A stretch of 64,000 nucleotides of DNA from Zavarzinella formosa DSM 19928 (GCF_000255705.1 NZ_JH636449.1:159798-223797); one strand, 5' to 3'; counted from the stretch's first letter, positions 1 to 9,655 are shown. Notes: generated from the letters alone by a model not told the origin. Numbers and translations are program-made.

Positions 1-483
1 TATTGTCGGATTTTCCTCGCCGGAATGATAGCTTCGCACCACCCCGGCCACGGGATCGACATCCCAGACAACAAGCGTCCCCGCCTCGAAGTATTCCACC
101 CGTTTGGCGGCGAGGGCAGCCTCGGCCGACGGGCCATAGTCTCCCTCGCTTCGCACTTCGGCGGCAAAGTCAGGGGGACCGGGAACAAATCGCATCTCAT
201 TGGCAGGAGGCGGTCCCGAATAATAGGCGGCATCCGGGGAAAACGACTCCCGGCCTGTGGACAACTCGGGCACGGCAAATCCGACGTTGTCCCCAAACGC
301 CTCGCCTCGCCCCAAGCGGTCCACATGATCCGCCAGCCGACGGAGAAGGCGGGTGGCGATAATCCCCGGACGGTATCCGGTCGGCACGGCGCGCACCACC
401 CTTCCGTTGACCAGTTCGGCTTTGCCGACGACTTTCGCCAAATCGGCCAACGTCGCCCTGGGAACATCAAGCGTGATAATCAT
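1..483 (-). CDS. Uma2 family (DUF820) endonuclease-like protein, 3' end cut by window
   Basis: 161 codons are visible, reading off the window edge with no stop. The fold is the PD-(D/E)XK-like Uma2 family, a nuclease-fold group of unproven function that is expanded in planctomycetes and cyanobacteria. Supporting motifs run in family order: an early VNGRVVRAVP segment, then SPDAAYYSG, then PDFAAEVRSEGD (the family's acidic active-site strand), then KRVEYFEAGTLVVWDVDP. The chosen ATG has a GAG seven bases upstream. An in-frame ATG pair lies 13 codons further upstream (about 522) and cannot be excluded. The gene follows gltB on the same strand, but a strong inverted repeat lies between them, so it is probably separately transcribed. 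Family assignment is firm; biological role is unknown. Confidence 0.85.
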   Translation of the reverse strand, partial: MIITLDVPRATLADLAKVVGKAELVNGRVVRAVPTGYRPGIIATRLLRRLADHVDRLGRGEAFGDNVGFAVPELSTGRESFSPDAAYYSGPPPANEMRFVPGPPDFAAEVRSEGDYGPSAEAALAAKRVEYFEAGTLVVWDVDPVAGVVRSYHSGEENPTI

Positions 484-612
484 GGAAAATCTCGAAACTG
501 ACCGATCCGATGGCATCATACCACAACGGCCGGGCCGACAATCAAGCACACTTGCCCAATAGCGTCAGATGTGCTTGAAGTTCCAGACGGATGCGGTCTG
601 AACCATCGGTGT

Positions 613-659
613 GAATACGGAATCATTGAGGCCGGAAAGCTGCCTTTGATTCCGTATTC
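613..659 (-). terminator. inverted repeat, probable terminator after gltB
   Basis: Perfect 13-base arms (GAATACGGAATCA at 613-625 and its complement at 647-659) surround a 21-base loop. The right arm ends five bases from the gltB stop codon. There is no long T run after it, so an intrinsic terminator or RNA-stabilising hairpin is inferred from position only. Confidence 0.55.
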
Positions 660-663
660 CGAA

Positions 664-3600
664 TTATCCCGCATTCGTCCCGCTGGCCGCGAAGTCTTCC
701 ATCTTGCGGGCAACGGCCAGCGGCAGCACCTTGCGGAGCTTCCGCATGCGTCGAACTTCCGTCCAGTCCTTAAGGATTGCCGCCGCTTGACGGCTTTCCG
801 TCCGGGCGTGATAGGCGATGATCAGCGGGTGAATCCATTCGTAATCGACGTAGTTGCAATCGATCACCGCCACGCTCTTGCTGTGGAGTTTGAGGGCCAG
901 ATCCCCCTTTTCGTCCAGCACGATCATTTCGCCGCCGGTCATCCCGGAGCCGACTTCGTTTTCAATCGGCCCGAGAATCACCACCCGGCCGCGGGTCATG
1001 TATTCGCAGGCGTACTTGCCGACCGACTCGGCCACGATGGTCGCCCCGGAGTTGCGGATGCCCAGTCGGTGACCGGCCTGACCGCCGAGGAAGATCGTCC
1101 CGCCGGTGGCCCCGTAACCCACGTTGTTCCCGGCGACGCTCTGGATCACCCCGCCGTAATCGTTCGTCTTGTAGTCGAGCGTCACGACGACGGTTCCACC
1201 GGAGATGCCCTTGGCGACACCGTCCTGGGCGAAGCCCTTGAGTTCCAAGTCCAGCGAATTGACGTTCCATGCTCCGAAGCTCTGGCCGGCCTCGCCCTCG
1301 AAGCTCGCTTTGATCCGGCGGTTGTTCGGCATCCCCTCCCGGCCGTAAGTCCGGGCGATCAGCCCGGAGATGGTCGCCCCGACGGAGCGGTCGCTGTTGC
1401 GGATGCGGAACACCAAATCCGCGTTCTTGCAGGAATCGACGGCATCCTTCGCCGCCTCGACGATGCGTTCGTTCATCGTCTTGTCGCCCAGCGGGCCGCA
1501 CACGCCCAAGCCGCCTGTCGTCTGCGGGAAGTTCTTTTCCAACGCATCAAGCGACATGTCCGGCCGGATGAACTTGCTGACATCCACCAGTGCCGCCCGG
1601 CCCGGCAGTTTCGGGTTCTTGATGAGCAGGTCGCTTCGCCCGGCCAGTTCGCGGATGTGCTTGAAGCCCATCTGCGACAGCAACACTCGGACTTCCCCGG
1701 CCACCTGATGCAGATAAGCCTTGGTGTGTTCCGGGTGGCCCTTGTATTCGCCTTGCGTCCCGGTGATGCCCGTCGGGCAGTTCGGGATGTGGCAGCTCTT
1801 GCAAACGATGCACCCGACAGAGACCATTAGGGCCTGCCCGAAGCTGAATTGCTCGGCCCCGAAACAAGCGTACTTGATGACGTCGCCACCGTTCTTGATG
1901 CCCCCGCCGACGCGGAGGACCACGCTCGAACGCAACCCGTTCGTGACCAGCGCTTGATGGGCCTCGGCCAACCCCATCTCGCTCGGCAGACCGGCGTGTT
2001 CTTTGCTGGAAAGCATGGCCGCCCCGGTGCCGCCGTCGATGCCGTCGATTTCAATAATGTCGGCCCCGGCCTTGGCGACGCCGACGGCGATGGTGCCGAT
2101 GTTTTCGACCGCCACCAGTTTAACGCTTACAGGCATGCCGGGTTTGACGGCCTTCAAGTCATAGATGAGTTGAGCCAGATCTTCGATGGAATAAATATCG
2201 TGGTGCGGCGGGGGGCTGATGAGATCGTTCCCCGGCTTGCCGAAGCGAATTTCGGCAATCTCCTTGGTGACCTTCTTGCCCATCAATTGCCCGCCTTCGC
2301 CGGGCTTGGCGCCTTGGGCCATCTTGATCTGGATTTCATCTGAATTCGTCAAATACTCGGCATCCACCCCGAACCGGCCGGAAGCCACTTGTCGAATCCG
2401 GCTGCGGAAGCGGCTCTTGCGCAGGTCGCCGTTGAGGGCGTACACCTCCGGTTGGGCCTCCCGCTCGGCGAGCGTCTTTTCCCAGAACGGTCCCCACGGG
2501 CGTTCGGGGGCATCGTTGCGGAAGCGAGCCTCGCCCCCTTCGCCGGAGTTGCTGTAGCCGCCGAGTTCGTTGAACGCAGCCGCAAGCGTTTGGTGGGAGG
2601 CGCCGGTCAGGGCCCCGTGGCTCATGGCCGCGCCGCGGAAGTGATTCACGATCAGGTCGAGCGTGTCCTGCACTTGCTCCATCGGGGTGACGCTGTTCGT
2701 CTTCTTGATGAGGAACAAGTCGCGCAACACCGTCGGCGGGCGCGTGTTCACCATGTCCGTGAACTTGCCCCATTTGTCGGCGACCCGTTGCGGGGCCTCC
2801 GTGTCAATCTCTTGCGGCGGGGCCGTGTAGGCGATTTCGCCGCCGCCCGATTCCGGTTCGGGGTGGGCTTCCCGCACCGAGTCCCGCAGGGCCATGCGGA
2901 CCTTGGCGTTGAACGCCATGTAGTCCTTGTTCCGGCCGAGAACGGTCATCTTCTCGGCCTGTTCCACCCGCCAAGCGGCGTCTTCGACGAGTTGCTTGAG
3001 ATTCAAGCCGCCGATACGGGAGGGGAATTCACCGAGGAAGGCCATGATTTCCTTGCCGAAACCGACCGCCTCGAAGAGTTGCGCGCCGCGATAGCCTTCG
3101 ATGGTCGTGATGCCCATCTTGGCGATGATCTTCTTGATCGAGTCTTCCAAGGCCGCGAACAGGTTCTCCAAGCATTCATGCGGGGAGATGGTAATTTCCT
3201 GCTTCGTCTCGGCATCCTTGAAGGTCAGCCCGTTCTTGATGAGCCGGAGCATCAGGTAAGGATGCACGGCATCGGCCCCGAAGCCGACGAGACAACAAAT
3301 GTCGTGCCCTTCCTGCACGTCCATCGCCTGGACGATCAGGGTGCATTTGTCCCGCAAGCCCTGCAAACACAGATAGGTGTGAATCGCCCCGAGCGCGAGC
3401 AGCGACGGGATCGGCACGATCCCCCGGTTGACGGCTTCTTTGTCCGAGACGCACAGAACCGCGTACCCGGCGTGAACGGCCTTCTCGGCCTCGCTGCGGA
3501 TGCGGTGCAGTGCTTCGCCCAAAGCTTGCTCGCCCCCCAGCAGCGGGAACGTCGCGTCGATGACGGTGTACCCCAACACCTCATTGCGGCGAATCTCTTC

Positions 3601-5385
3601 GACAACGGCGTCCGAGATCACCGGGGCGGCCAGTTCCATTTGCCGCACGGGGAGGCCGGTCTTTTCGACAATCGTGCCGGTGCGGGCCGAGTTGCGGAAT
3701 CCGCCCGGCCGGCCGAGATAGGTGGCGATGGACATCGCTCCCCCTTCGCGGTACGGGTCGATGGGGGGATTGGTCACTTCCGCGAAGGTTTGTTGCAGGT
3801 ACTTGAACAGCGTGGGGTGATGGTTGCTGAAGATGGTCAGCACCCGGTCGTAACCCATCGAGCCGAGCGGTTCCTTCTTGAGCTTCGCCATGTCCTTGAC
3901 GAACACCGCCCGCTCGAAGTCCCAACCGGCGGCCTGCAACAAGTGATCGAGCGACCAGTTGCGGGCGGTGAGCATTCCCCCCACTTGATCATCGATTTGG
4001 GTCGTGAAGTCGAACCCTTCGGGAACGATGATTTCGTTTCGATTCACTTCATGAAGATTGCCGAGTTCGGCCCGCACTTCGTCGACGACTCGCTTCATCG
4101 TCTGGTGATGGTCGAGGCGTTCGCCGGTCAGCGTGTCGAGGGCGATCATCTGGCCGGGTTGAAGCTGCCCGCTGGCGACGATGGTGGATGAATCCACGCC
4201 GAAGACGCCGGATTCGCTGCCGATGTACAGCCAGCCCCGCTTGTCAGCCGACCAGCGAACCGGGCGAAGCCCCATGCGATCCACAGCCCCGACAACCACG
4301 CGGCCATCGGTGGCGATCAGGCCGGCCGGGCCGTCCCACGCGCACAAGCTGCCGAAAGTCCGGCGACAGTAGCTGAACAGGTCAACCGCGTCGCGGCCCC
4401 AGAATTCGGCCTCGGTGTCCCACACCGGCGGCACGGCCACGCGGATCGAACGCAACAGACTCCAGTTCCGTTCGAGCATCACATGCTCGATCCACTCGTC
4501 GAGGCTCGCGGAATCGCTCATCTTGGGGCTGAGCAAATCGCCGCCGGGAATCGCCGGGTTCAAACCGCGCGAATAAGCGTGGACGGCGTTCCGGTTCGTC
4601 CGGATGGTGTTGATTTCCCCGTTGTGACAACTGTAACGGAACGGCTGGCCAAGCGCCCAGTTGGGGTAAGTGTTGGTCGAGTAGCGCCGGTGGAAGATGG
4701 CGATGCCGGACTCGAAATCATCTCTCGCCAAGTCCGGATAGAAGTCCGAGAATTGGAAGGAGGTGAGAAGCCCCTTGTAGCTCAGCAACTTCGGGGAGAG
4801 CGACGACATGTAAACGCTCAGGCCCGCCGTGATGAACTTGTGCCGGAGTTCCAACCGCTTGCGGTAGAGGAAGAGTTCGACCACCTCAGTTGTGTCGTTG
4901 CAGCGCAGCAACAATTGCTCAAAGGACTTGGGCCGCACTTCCAGCGCGCGGGGCGGCAGGGCGGCATCGTTGACGGGGATTTCCCGCCAACCGAACCAAT
5001 GGACCGGCCCTTCCGAGAACGCTTCGCGGATTAATTGCTTGGCGAGGTCATACTTGGCGGGTTCGTGATCGTTGAAGAAGAACACGCCGACGACGAGCCG
5101 GTCTTCCGGCTTGAGGTATTTCGCCTGGTCGAACTTGAGCCGCTTGGCCTCTTCCTTGAAGAAGTCCTGCGGAATCTGGCAGGTGAGGCCGGCGCCGTCC
5201 CCGGTGTCGGCGCAGACGCCGCCACGGTGTTCGAGGGCTTTCAGGGCAATGACGGCTTTCCTGACGACTTCGGAGGTGGGTTTCCCGTCTTTGGAAGCCA
5301 CCGCGCCAATTCCGCAGGCATCTTTGCCCACGTCGTCCGTATAGAGGAGTTGCCCGGAGCGAACCAGCGCCAGTCCCTCATTCAT
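664..5385 (-). CDS. gltB: glutamate synthase large subunit (GOGAT)
   Basis: 1573 aa, the usual length of a bacterial or ferredoxin-type GOGAT large chain. The enzyme transfers the amide of glutamine to 2-oxoglutarate, giving two glutamates. Domains in order are the class-II glutamine amidotransferase, central domain, FMN-binding synthase domain and C-terminal beta-helix. Cys24 (in DACGIGAVA) is the expected N-terminal nucleophile once a 23-residue propeptide is removed. The 3Fe-4S ligands are Cys1192, Cys1198 and Cys1203 in CIVCKSCHIPNC, with the C-x5-C-x4-C spacing of the family. The start chosen (MNEGLALV) has GGAAGGA nine bases upstream; an upstream in-frame start would add 23 unconserved residues. 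No gltD (NADPH-binding small subunit) lies next to it, so the electron donor (ferredoxin or a distant GltD) cannot be told from here. Confidence 0.95.
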   Translation of the reverse strand: MNEGLALVRSGQLLYTDDVGKDACGIGAVASKDGKPTSEVVRKAVIALKALEHRGGVCADTGDGAGLTCQIPQDFFKEEAKRLKFDQAKYLKPEDRLVVGVFFFNDHEPAKYDLAKQLIREAFSEGPVHWFGWREIPVNDAALPPRALEVRPKSFEQLLLRCNDTTEVVELFLYRKRLELRHKFITAGLSVYMSSLSPKLLSYKGLLTSFQFSDFYPDLARDDFESGIAIFHRRYSTNTYPNWALGQPFRYSCHNGEINTIRTNRNAVHAYSRGLNPAIPGGDLLSPKMSDSASLDEWIEHVMLERNWSLLRSIRVAVPPVWDTEAEFWGRDAVDLFSYCRRTFGSLCAWDGPAGLIATDGRVVVGAVDRMGLRPVRWSADKRGWLYIGSESGVFGVDSSTIVASGQLQPGQMIALDTLTGERLDHHQTMKRVVDEVRAELGNLHEVNRNEIIVPEGFDFTTQIDDQVGGMLTARNWSLDHLLQAAGWDFERAVFVKDMAKLKKEPLGSMGYDRVLTIFSNHHPTLFKYLQQTFAEVTNPPIDPYREGGAMSIATYLGRPGGFRNSARTGTIVEKTGLPVRQMELAAPVISDAVVEEIRRNEVLGYTVIDATFPLLGGEQALGEALHRIRSEAEKAVHAGYAVLCVSDKEAVNRGIVPIPSLLALGAIHTYLCLQGLRDKCTLIVQAMDVQEGHDICCLVGFGADAVHPYLMLRLIKNGLTFKDAETKQEITISPHECLENLFAALEDSIKKIIAKMGITTIEGYRGAQLFEAVGFGKEIMAFLGEFPSRIGGLNLKQLVEDAAWRVEQAEKMTVLGRNKDYMAFNAKVRMALRDSVREAHPEPESGGGEIAYTAPPQEIDTEAPQRVADKWGKFTDMVNTRPPTVLRDLFLIKKTNSVTPMEQVQDTLDLIVNHFRGAAMSHGALTGASHQTLAAAFNELGGYSNSGEGGEARFRNDAPERPWGPFWEKTLAEREAQPEVYALNGDLRKSRFRSRIRQVASGRFGVDAEYLTNSDEIQIKMAQGAKPGEGGQLMGKKVTKEIAEIRFGKPGNDLISPPPHHDIYSIEDLAQLIYDLKAVKPGMPVSVKLVAVENIGTIAVGVAKAGADIIEIDGIDGGTGAAMLSSKEHAGLPSEMGLAEAHQALVTNGLRSSVVLRVGGGIKNGGDVIKYACFGAEQFSFGQALMVSVGCIVCKSCHIPNCPTGITGTQGEYKGHPEHTKAYLHQVAGEVRVLLSQMGFKHIRELAGRSDLLIKNPKLPGRAALVDVSKFIRPDMSLDALEKNFPQTTGGLGVCGPLGDKTMNERIVEAAKDAVDSCKNADLVFRIRNSDRSVGATISGLIARTYGREGMPNNRRIKASFEGEAGQSFGAWNVNSLDLELKGFAQDGVAKGISGGTVVVTLDYKTNDYGGVIQSVAGNNVGYGATGGTIFLGGQAGHRLGIRNSGATIVAESVGKYACEYMTRGRVVILGPIENEVGSGMTGGEMIVLDEKGDLALKLHSKSVAVIDCNYVDYEWIHPLIIAYHARTESRQAAAILKDWTEVRRMRKLRKVLPLAVARKMEDFAASGTNAG

Positions 5386-5555
5386 CGCCCTACATCCTTC
5401 CGGAGAGTTGAAAAAGATCCCATCGACCCGCCAGCCAACGCTGGAGGATCGCAAACATTACTAGTTTTAGCAATTCACCCAAGCTTCCACAAGCGGATGG
5501 CGGGGGATTCTGGGCGGATCAGGAAGTGACCGGGGATGGAGGCAAACCGGCGGCC

Positions 5556-6914
5556 TCACCCGTTCTGAAACAGGATATTCATCGGTTTCCCGGAGCAGAC
5601 ACTCGACGGCCGGTTCTGAAGGTCGCGGATCTCGCTGGCCGGGTCCACGCCGAGCATTTGATAGATGGTCGCCCCCACATCGAACGGGGTATAGGACACC
5701 GACAACGGATGAGCGCCAATCCGGTCTGACTTGCCGATCACCCGGCCGCCGACGACGCCCGCCCCGGCAAACAACCCGGAGTAGACGCCCGCCCAGTGAT
5801 CGCGGCCCGGTTTCGGGTCGCCGGGCAGAGTGGATACCTTCGGGGTCCGGCCAAATTCACCCAGCACGGCCAGGAAGGTGTTTTGTAACAGTCCCTCGGC
5901 CTCCAGTTCATCCACCAGTGCCCCGAGGGCTTGGTCCAGCCAAGGCAGCAGGCGGGTTTTCAGTTTGCCCCAGTTATCTCCGTGCGTGTCCCACGATTGA
6001 ACGATCCCCATGTTGGCCTGAATGATCGGCACGCCGGATTGCACTAACCGCCGGGCCAGCAACAGCGATTGCCCGAATTGATTGCGGCCGTAACGGTCGC
6101 GGACTTTCTCCGGTTCGCGGTCAAGCCGGAATGCTCCGGCCACCCGGCCGGAGGAAAGCAGTTCAAAAGCGTGGCGTTGATGGTCTTGGAAGGAGGCATC
6201 TCCTTTCCGAGACGATTGTATCTGCTCTAGCAAGGTCTTGCGCTGATCCACGCGGGCGGGGTCCGTGTCGGCCGGGAGGGTGAACGCCTCCATCCGAAAC
6301 TTCGGTGAATTCGGATCTTGGGTGACCAGCATCGGATCGTTGGCCGGCCCGAGGAAGCCCCCGTGCTGGCCCGGCCAGGTCAGCGGTCCCTCGATCAACG
6401 AGTGAGGCAGGGTGACGCCGTTCGGAATGCCATCGTGCCGGGGGCGCAGTTGGTTGAGCCCGGCGGCATAACACGGCCAATCCCGGCGAGAGAGGACGTT
6501 GTCCAGATCCGTTCCACGCTGGTTCGGCATGGTCGAGCCGGTCAGCAATCGGTGGGTGCCGGGCAGGTGGCTGTTCTCACGGTGTGAAAGCGAGCGAACC
6601 AGCGCCCAATGCCGCATCCGGGCCGCGAGTTGGGGAAGGTGTTCGCAAATTTGAATGCCGGTGACGGCGGTCGGGGCTTGCTTGAACTCGCCGCGAATCT
6701 CGGACGGGGCGTCCGGCTTCATGTCCAGCGTGTCGATGTGGCTCATCCCGCCGGTCAGGTTCACCAGAATGACGGACCGCGATTTGGCTGGCGCCGAAAG
6801 ACTCTCGGCCGCCCGTGTCTGGCCACCGGACGACATCGGCAGCCCCATATGGATGGCGGCCCCGGCCCCGATGGTCAAGAAGTCACGACGGGCAAGTGAT
6901 GACATGAGTGTCAT
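5556..6914 (-). CDS. DUF1501 family protein, Tat-exported
   Basis: About 452 aa. The N-terminus carries a twin-arginine signal (ARRDFLTIGAGAA) followed by a hydrophobic stretch. The body is DUF1501, a sulfatase/alkaline-phosphatase-like fold: GGMSHIDTLDMKPDAPSE near the start, a WDTHGDNW motif in the middle, and LGEFGRTPKV with GRDHWAG toward the C-terminus. DUF1501 proteins are very numerous in planctomycetes and are usually paired with cytochrome-like DUF1549/DUF1553 proteins; their substrate is unknown. No such partner is adjacent here. The start is uncertain: in-frame ATGs at 6950, 6914 and 6905 all lack a clear ribosome site. A start close to the RR motif is preferred. The gene is divergent from the NHLRC2-like gene. 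Confidence 0.88.
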   Translation of the reverse strand: MTLMSSLARRDFLTIGAGAAIHMGLPMSSGGQTRAAESLSAPAKSRSVILVNLTGGMSHIDTLDMKPDAPSEIRGEFKQAPTAVTGIQICEHLPQLAARMRHWALVRSLSHRENSHLPGTHRLLTGSTMPNQRGTDLDNVLSRRDWPCYAAGLNQLRPRHDGIPNGVTLPHSLIEGPLTWPGQHGGFLGPANDPMLVTQDPNSPKFRMEAFTLPADTDPARVDQRKTLLEQIQSSRKGDASFQDHQRHAFELLSSGRVAGAFRLDREPEKVRDRYGRNQFGQSLLLARRLVQSGVPIIQANMGIVQSWDTHGDNWGKLKTRLLPWLDQALGALVDELEAEGLLQNTFLAVLGEFGRTPKVSTLPGDPKPGRDHWAGVYSGLFAGAGVVGGRVIGKSDRIGAHPLSVSYTPFDVGATIYQMLGVDPASEIRDLQNRPSSVCSGKPMNILFQNG

Positions 6915-7140
6915 TTGGTTGAATCCGGCGGGTGACGAAGCGAACCACATGGCGGGAGGACCAACTTCATCCTTTATACATCAAATTGTCCCGCCAATCC
7001 ATGCACAATTGGCCGGGCGATGGCTCGGGCCAAATTTCTTCGGCCCTCCCCCGCTCAGCTTTCACTTTCTTTCCCCATCGCTCTCGGGTAAGATATTTGG
7101 ACGGTTCAATCCTTCCCTGCGGTACGGAGTCCCTTCCATC

Positions 7141-8826
7141 ATGTCGAATTCCGCGGATCCGGTTTCCCACCATGCCGGACGGTACGTTGCGTTTGGAGCC
7201 TTGTTGCTGGCCGTCGCTTTTGGCGGCATTCTCGCTTTCTCTGGTTGGTTCCCCGGCGACGCCATCGCCCAGGGTGACCCCAAGATCAAAGCCCCGCCGC
7301 CCAAAGACGAAGATGACGCCCCGCCCAAGAAACTCGCCAAAGCCCCGGAACTCGATGGTGGCGTCGCCTGGCTGAACACCGGCAAGCCGATCACCATGAA
7401 GGACCTCAAGGGCAAAGTCGTCCTGCTGGACTTCTGGACACTGTGCTGCATCAACTGCATCCACGTCATGCCGGACCTCGCCAAACTGGAAAAGAAGTAC
7501 GAAAAGGAACTCGTCGTGATCGGCGTGCATTCCGCGAAGTTCGACAATGAAAAGAACAGCGAATCCATCCGCAAGGCCATCCTTCGTTACGACCTCAAGC
7601 ACCCCGTGGTGAACGATGCCGACATGAAGATCTGGAACACCTACGACGTGCATTCGTGGCCGACGCTGGTGCTGATCGACCCCGAAGGGAACTACCTGGG
7701 CCAAACCTCCGGCGAGGGGAAATATGAAATCCTCGACAAGGTGATCGGCAAGGTCATCGAAGAACATAAGAAGAAGAAGACCCTCGACGAAAAGCCCATG
7801 CGGTTCGACACGGCCAAGTTCCGGGACAAAATCGACTCCCCCCTGTATTTCCCCGGCAAAGTGCTGGCCGATGAAAAGACTGATCGTTTGTTCATCGCCG
7901 ACAGCACCAATCACCGGATTGTGATCACCGATCTGAAGGGCAACAAGATTGCGGTGGCCGGCATGGGCAATCCCGGCCGAAAGGACGGCGATTTCGCCGT
8001 CGCTCAATTCGACGACCCTCAAGGCATGGCCCTGAACGGGGATGTGCTTTACGTGGCTGACCGCAGAAATCACCTGATCCGTGAATTGAATCTCAAAACC
8101 AGCAAGGTGCGAACCATCGCCGGAACCGGCGAACAGGACCGCGACCGTGGTGAAGGCGGCGCGGCCCTCGAACGCGGCTTGAACAGTCCGTGGGACTTGT
8201 ACCTCGACGGCGGCCGCCTCTTCATTGCGATGGCCGGGCATCACCAAATCTGGACGCTCGACCTCAAAGAAGGGAAATTGGCTCCTTTTGCCGGCAATGG
8301 CCGGGAAAACATCAAGGACGGTCCGCACGAAATCGCCAACTTCGCCCAACCGAGCGGCATCACCAGCGACGGCAAAAACCTGTACGTCGCGGATTGTGAA
8401 GTCAGCGCCGTGCGGAGGGTTCCGATGGACGGCAAGGGCCGCGTGACCACCCTCGTCGGCACCGGGTTGTTCGACTTCGGCGACGAAGACGGCACCGGCA
8501 AGGAAGCGAAACTGCAACACGCCATCGGCGTGTTGTACCACGATGGCAAGGTGTTCGTGGCCGACACCTACAACTCGAAGATCAAGTCGATTGACCTGAA
8601 AACGGAGGCCGTCAGCACGTTCATCGGAGCGGCCAAAGGTGACAAGGAAGCCGCCCCGCTCAACGAACCGTGCGGCCTCTCCATCGCCGGGGGCAAACTC
8701 TACGTGGCCGACACGAACGCCCACCGAATCCGCGTGATTGATTTGAAGAGCAAAGAAATCACCACGTTGCCGCTCAAGGGAGTCGATTCCGTGACGCCGA
8801 TGGTGATGGCTGATCCGAAGAAGTAA
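7141..8826 (+). CDS. thioredoxin-like/NHL-repeat protein, NHLRC2-like
   Basis: 561 aa. Residues about 15-44 are a hydrophobic membrane anchor or signal, followed by a charged Pro/Lys linker (about 46-68). A thioredoxin-like domain (about 72-200) carries LDFWTLCCINCIHVMP, with redox pair Cys103/Cys106; the CCINC form is also found in animal NHLRC2. The C-terminal half is a beta-propeller of NHL repeats (FIADSTNHRIVI, YVADRRNHLIREL, FVADTYNSKIKSI, YVADTNAHRIRVI). The likely site is the cell envelope, where it could act in disulfide exchange or as a scaffold. Two DsbD-type genes follow on the same strand, which supports an envelope redox role. A GGAG lies about ten bases before the start. The exact substrate is unknown. 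Confidence 0.9.
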   Translation: MSNSADPVSHHAGRYVAFGALLLAVAFGGILAFSGWFPGDAIAQGDPKIKAPPPKDEDDAPPKKLAKAPELDGGVAWLNTGKPITMKDLKGKVVLLDFWTLCCINCIHVMPDLAKLEKKYEKELVVIGVHSAKFDNEKNSESIRKAILRYDLKHPVVNDADMKIWNTYDVHSWPTLVLIDPEGNYLGQTSGEGKYEILDKVIGKVIEEHKKKKTLDEKPMRFDTAKFRDKIDSPLYFPGKVLADEKTDRLFIADSTNHRIVITDLKGNKIAVAGMGNPGRKDGDFAVAQFDDPQGMALNGDVLYVADRRNHLIRELNLKTSKVRTIAGTGEQDRDRGEGGAALERGLNSPWDLYLDGGRLFIAMAGHHQIWTLDLKEGKLAPFAGNGRENIKDGPHEIANFAQPSGITSDGKNLYVADCEVSAVRRVPMDGKGRVTTLVGTGLFDFGDEDGTGKEAKLQHAIGVLYHDGKVFVADTYNSKIKSIDLKTEAVSTFIGAAKGDKEAAPLNEPCGLSIAGGKLYVADTNAHRIRVIDLKSKEITTLPLKGVDSVTPMVMADPKK

Positions 8827-8869
8827 ACAAAGGCAGTCCGACATGCTCTTGTTGAACAGCCAGCAAGAA

Positions 8870-8938
8870 CCCCACTGCGTCAGCGGTGGGGGTGGCTGCC
8901 ACTGTCTAAAAACCACCCCCACCGCTGACGCAGTGGGG
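8870..8938. repeat. intergenic hairpin repeat, GCGTCAGCG core
   Basis: 26-base perfect arms (8870-8895 and 8913-8938) around a 17-base loop, with weaker pairing continuing outward on both sides (CCAGCAAGA against TCTTGG). It lies between the NHLRC2-like gene and the DsbD-alpha gene. Its core GCGTCAGCG recurs in the next intergenic hairpin (9564-9655). It could act as a terminator or mRNA stabiliser, or be a dispersed REP-like element. Confidence 0.8.
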
Positions 8939-9015
8939 CTCTTGGCCAAACAACCGCATGACAAAGCGTTGCTGGCCAAAATCAATTGAATTTCAACATG
9001 GAAGGTTTCCGTCCC

Positions 9016-9558
9016 ATGAAAGCCCTGCTCTCTCTCGCCGTGGCCTTGGTTGTTTCCACAGTGGCCGTCGCCCAGCCCAAGGACGCCATCAAGAAAATCG
9101 AGGCTGTTTTTGAACCGGCCGAGGCCAAACCCGGCCAGACGGTGTCGCTCAAAATCACCATCGCCCTCGGGGATGGTTACCACTCCTACCCGGCTGTCCA
9201 GCCTTCGCCCGCCCACCGGTTTAACGTGAACAAGTTCACCTTCGTCAACGAAGGGAACCTCATCGCCGTCGGCGAACTGGTGGACCCGGTCGGGGCGAAA
9301 TCCAAGAAAGACGAAGACGGCGAATTGCTGTACTACCCCGGCGGCGGCACTTGGTTGAAAAAGGTGGTCGTCTCCCCGGCCGCGACCGCCGGAGCCACCA
9401 GCGGCAAGGTGAAAATCCGCGTGCTGATTTGTGACAAGGACACCTGCTTCCAGCCGAAGATGGTTGACTTGGAAGCCCCGCTGAAAATCCTCGACGGCCC
9501 GGCCGTCGCCGTTGACAAGGCTTATGCGAAGGAAATTGAAAAGGCGTTGAAGAAGTGA
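9016..9558 (+). CDS. free-standing DsbD-alpha (DsbC-interacting) domain protein
   Basis: 180 aa. A signal peptide (MKALLSLAVALVVSTVAVAQ) is followed by a single immunoglobulin-like DsbD N-terminal domain. In DsbD this domain passes electrons from the membrane/thioredoxin parts to periplasmic substrates through a cysteine pair. The pair here is probably the two cysteines of LICDKDTCFQPK, spaced C-x4-C, shorter than E. coli DsbD's C-x5-C. It is clearly paralogous to the N-terminal domain of the next gene: both have EPAEAKPGQTV, a Y-x-YP motif and DPVGAKSK/DPAGAKTK. There are no membrane segments beyond the signal. The start at 9016 is preferred over 8986 because GGAAGG sits nine bases upstream and the signal peptide begins there. 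Confidence 0.85.
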   Translation: MKALLSLAVALVVSTVAVAQPKDAIKKIEAVFEPAEAKPGQTVSLKITIALGDGYHSYPAVQPSPAHRFNVNKFTFVNEGNLIAVGELVDPVGAKSKKDEDGELLYYPGGGTWLKKVVVSPAATAGATSGKVKIRVLICDKDTCFQPKMVDLEAPLKILDGPAVAVDKAYAKEIEKALKK

Positions 9559-9563
9559 CCTTG

Positions 9564-9655
9564 TTTGGGGAACCGGTTCGCGTCAGCGCCAGGAGTTTGG
9601 GCCGTGCTTGATTCCAACCCAAACTCCGGGCGCTGACGCGAACCGGCTCCCCAAG
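9564..9655. repeat. intergenic hairpin repeat, GCGTCAGCG core
   Basis: 37-base arms (9564-9600 and 9619-9655) pair with three mismatches around an 18-base loop. It begins five bases after the DsbD-alpha stop codon. It shares the core GCGTCAGCG with the hairpin at 8870-8938, but the outer arms differ, so the two are members of one family rather than recent exact copies. Confidence 0.8.

Noticed and set aside
571-4191. Long plus-strand frames (419 and 600 aa) opposite gltB
   Set aside because: Antisense shadows of a conserved GOGAT gene; GC-rich codons leave long open frames on the other strand.
6967-9216. 749-aa minus-strand frame opposite the NHLRC2-like gene
   Set aside because: Antisense to a clear thioredoxin/NHL gene, crosses the hairpin repeat, and shows no known domain.
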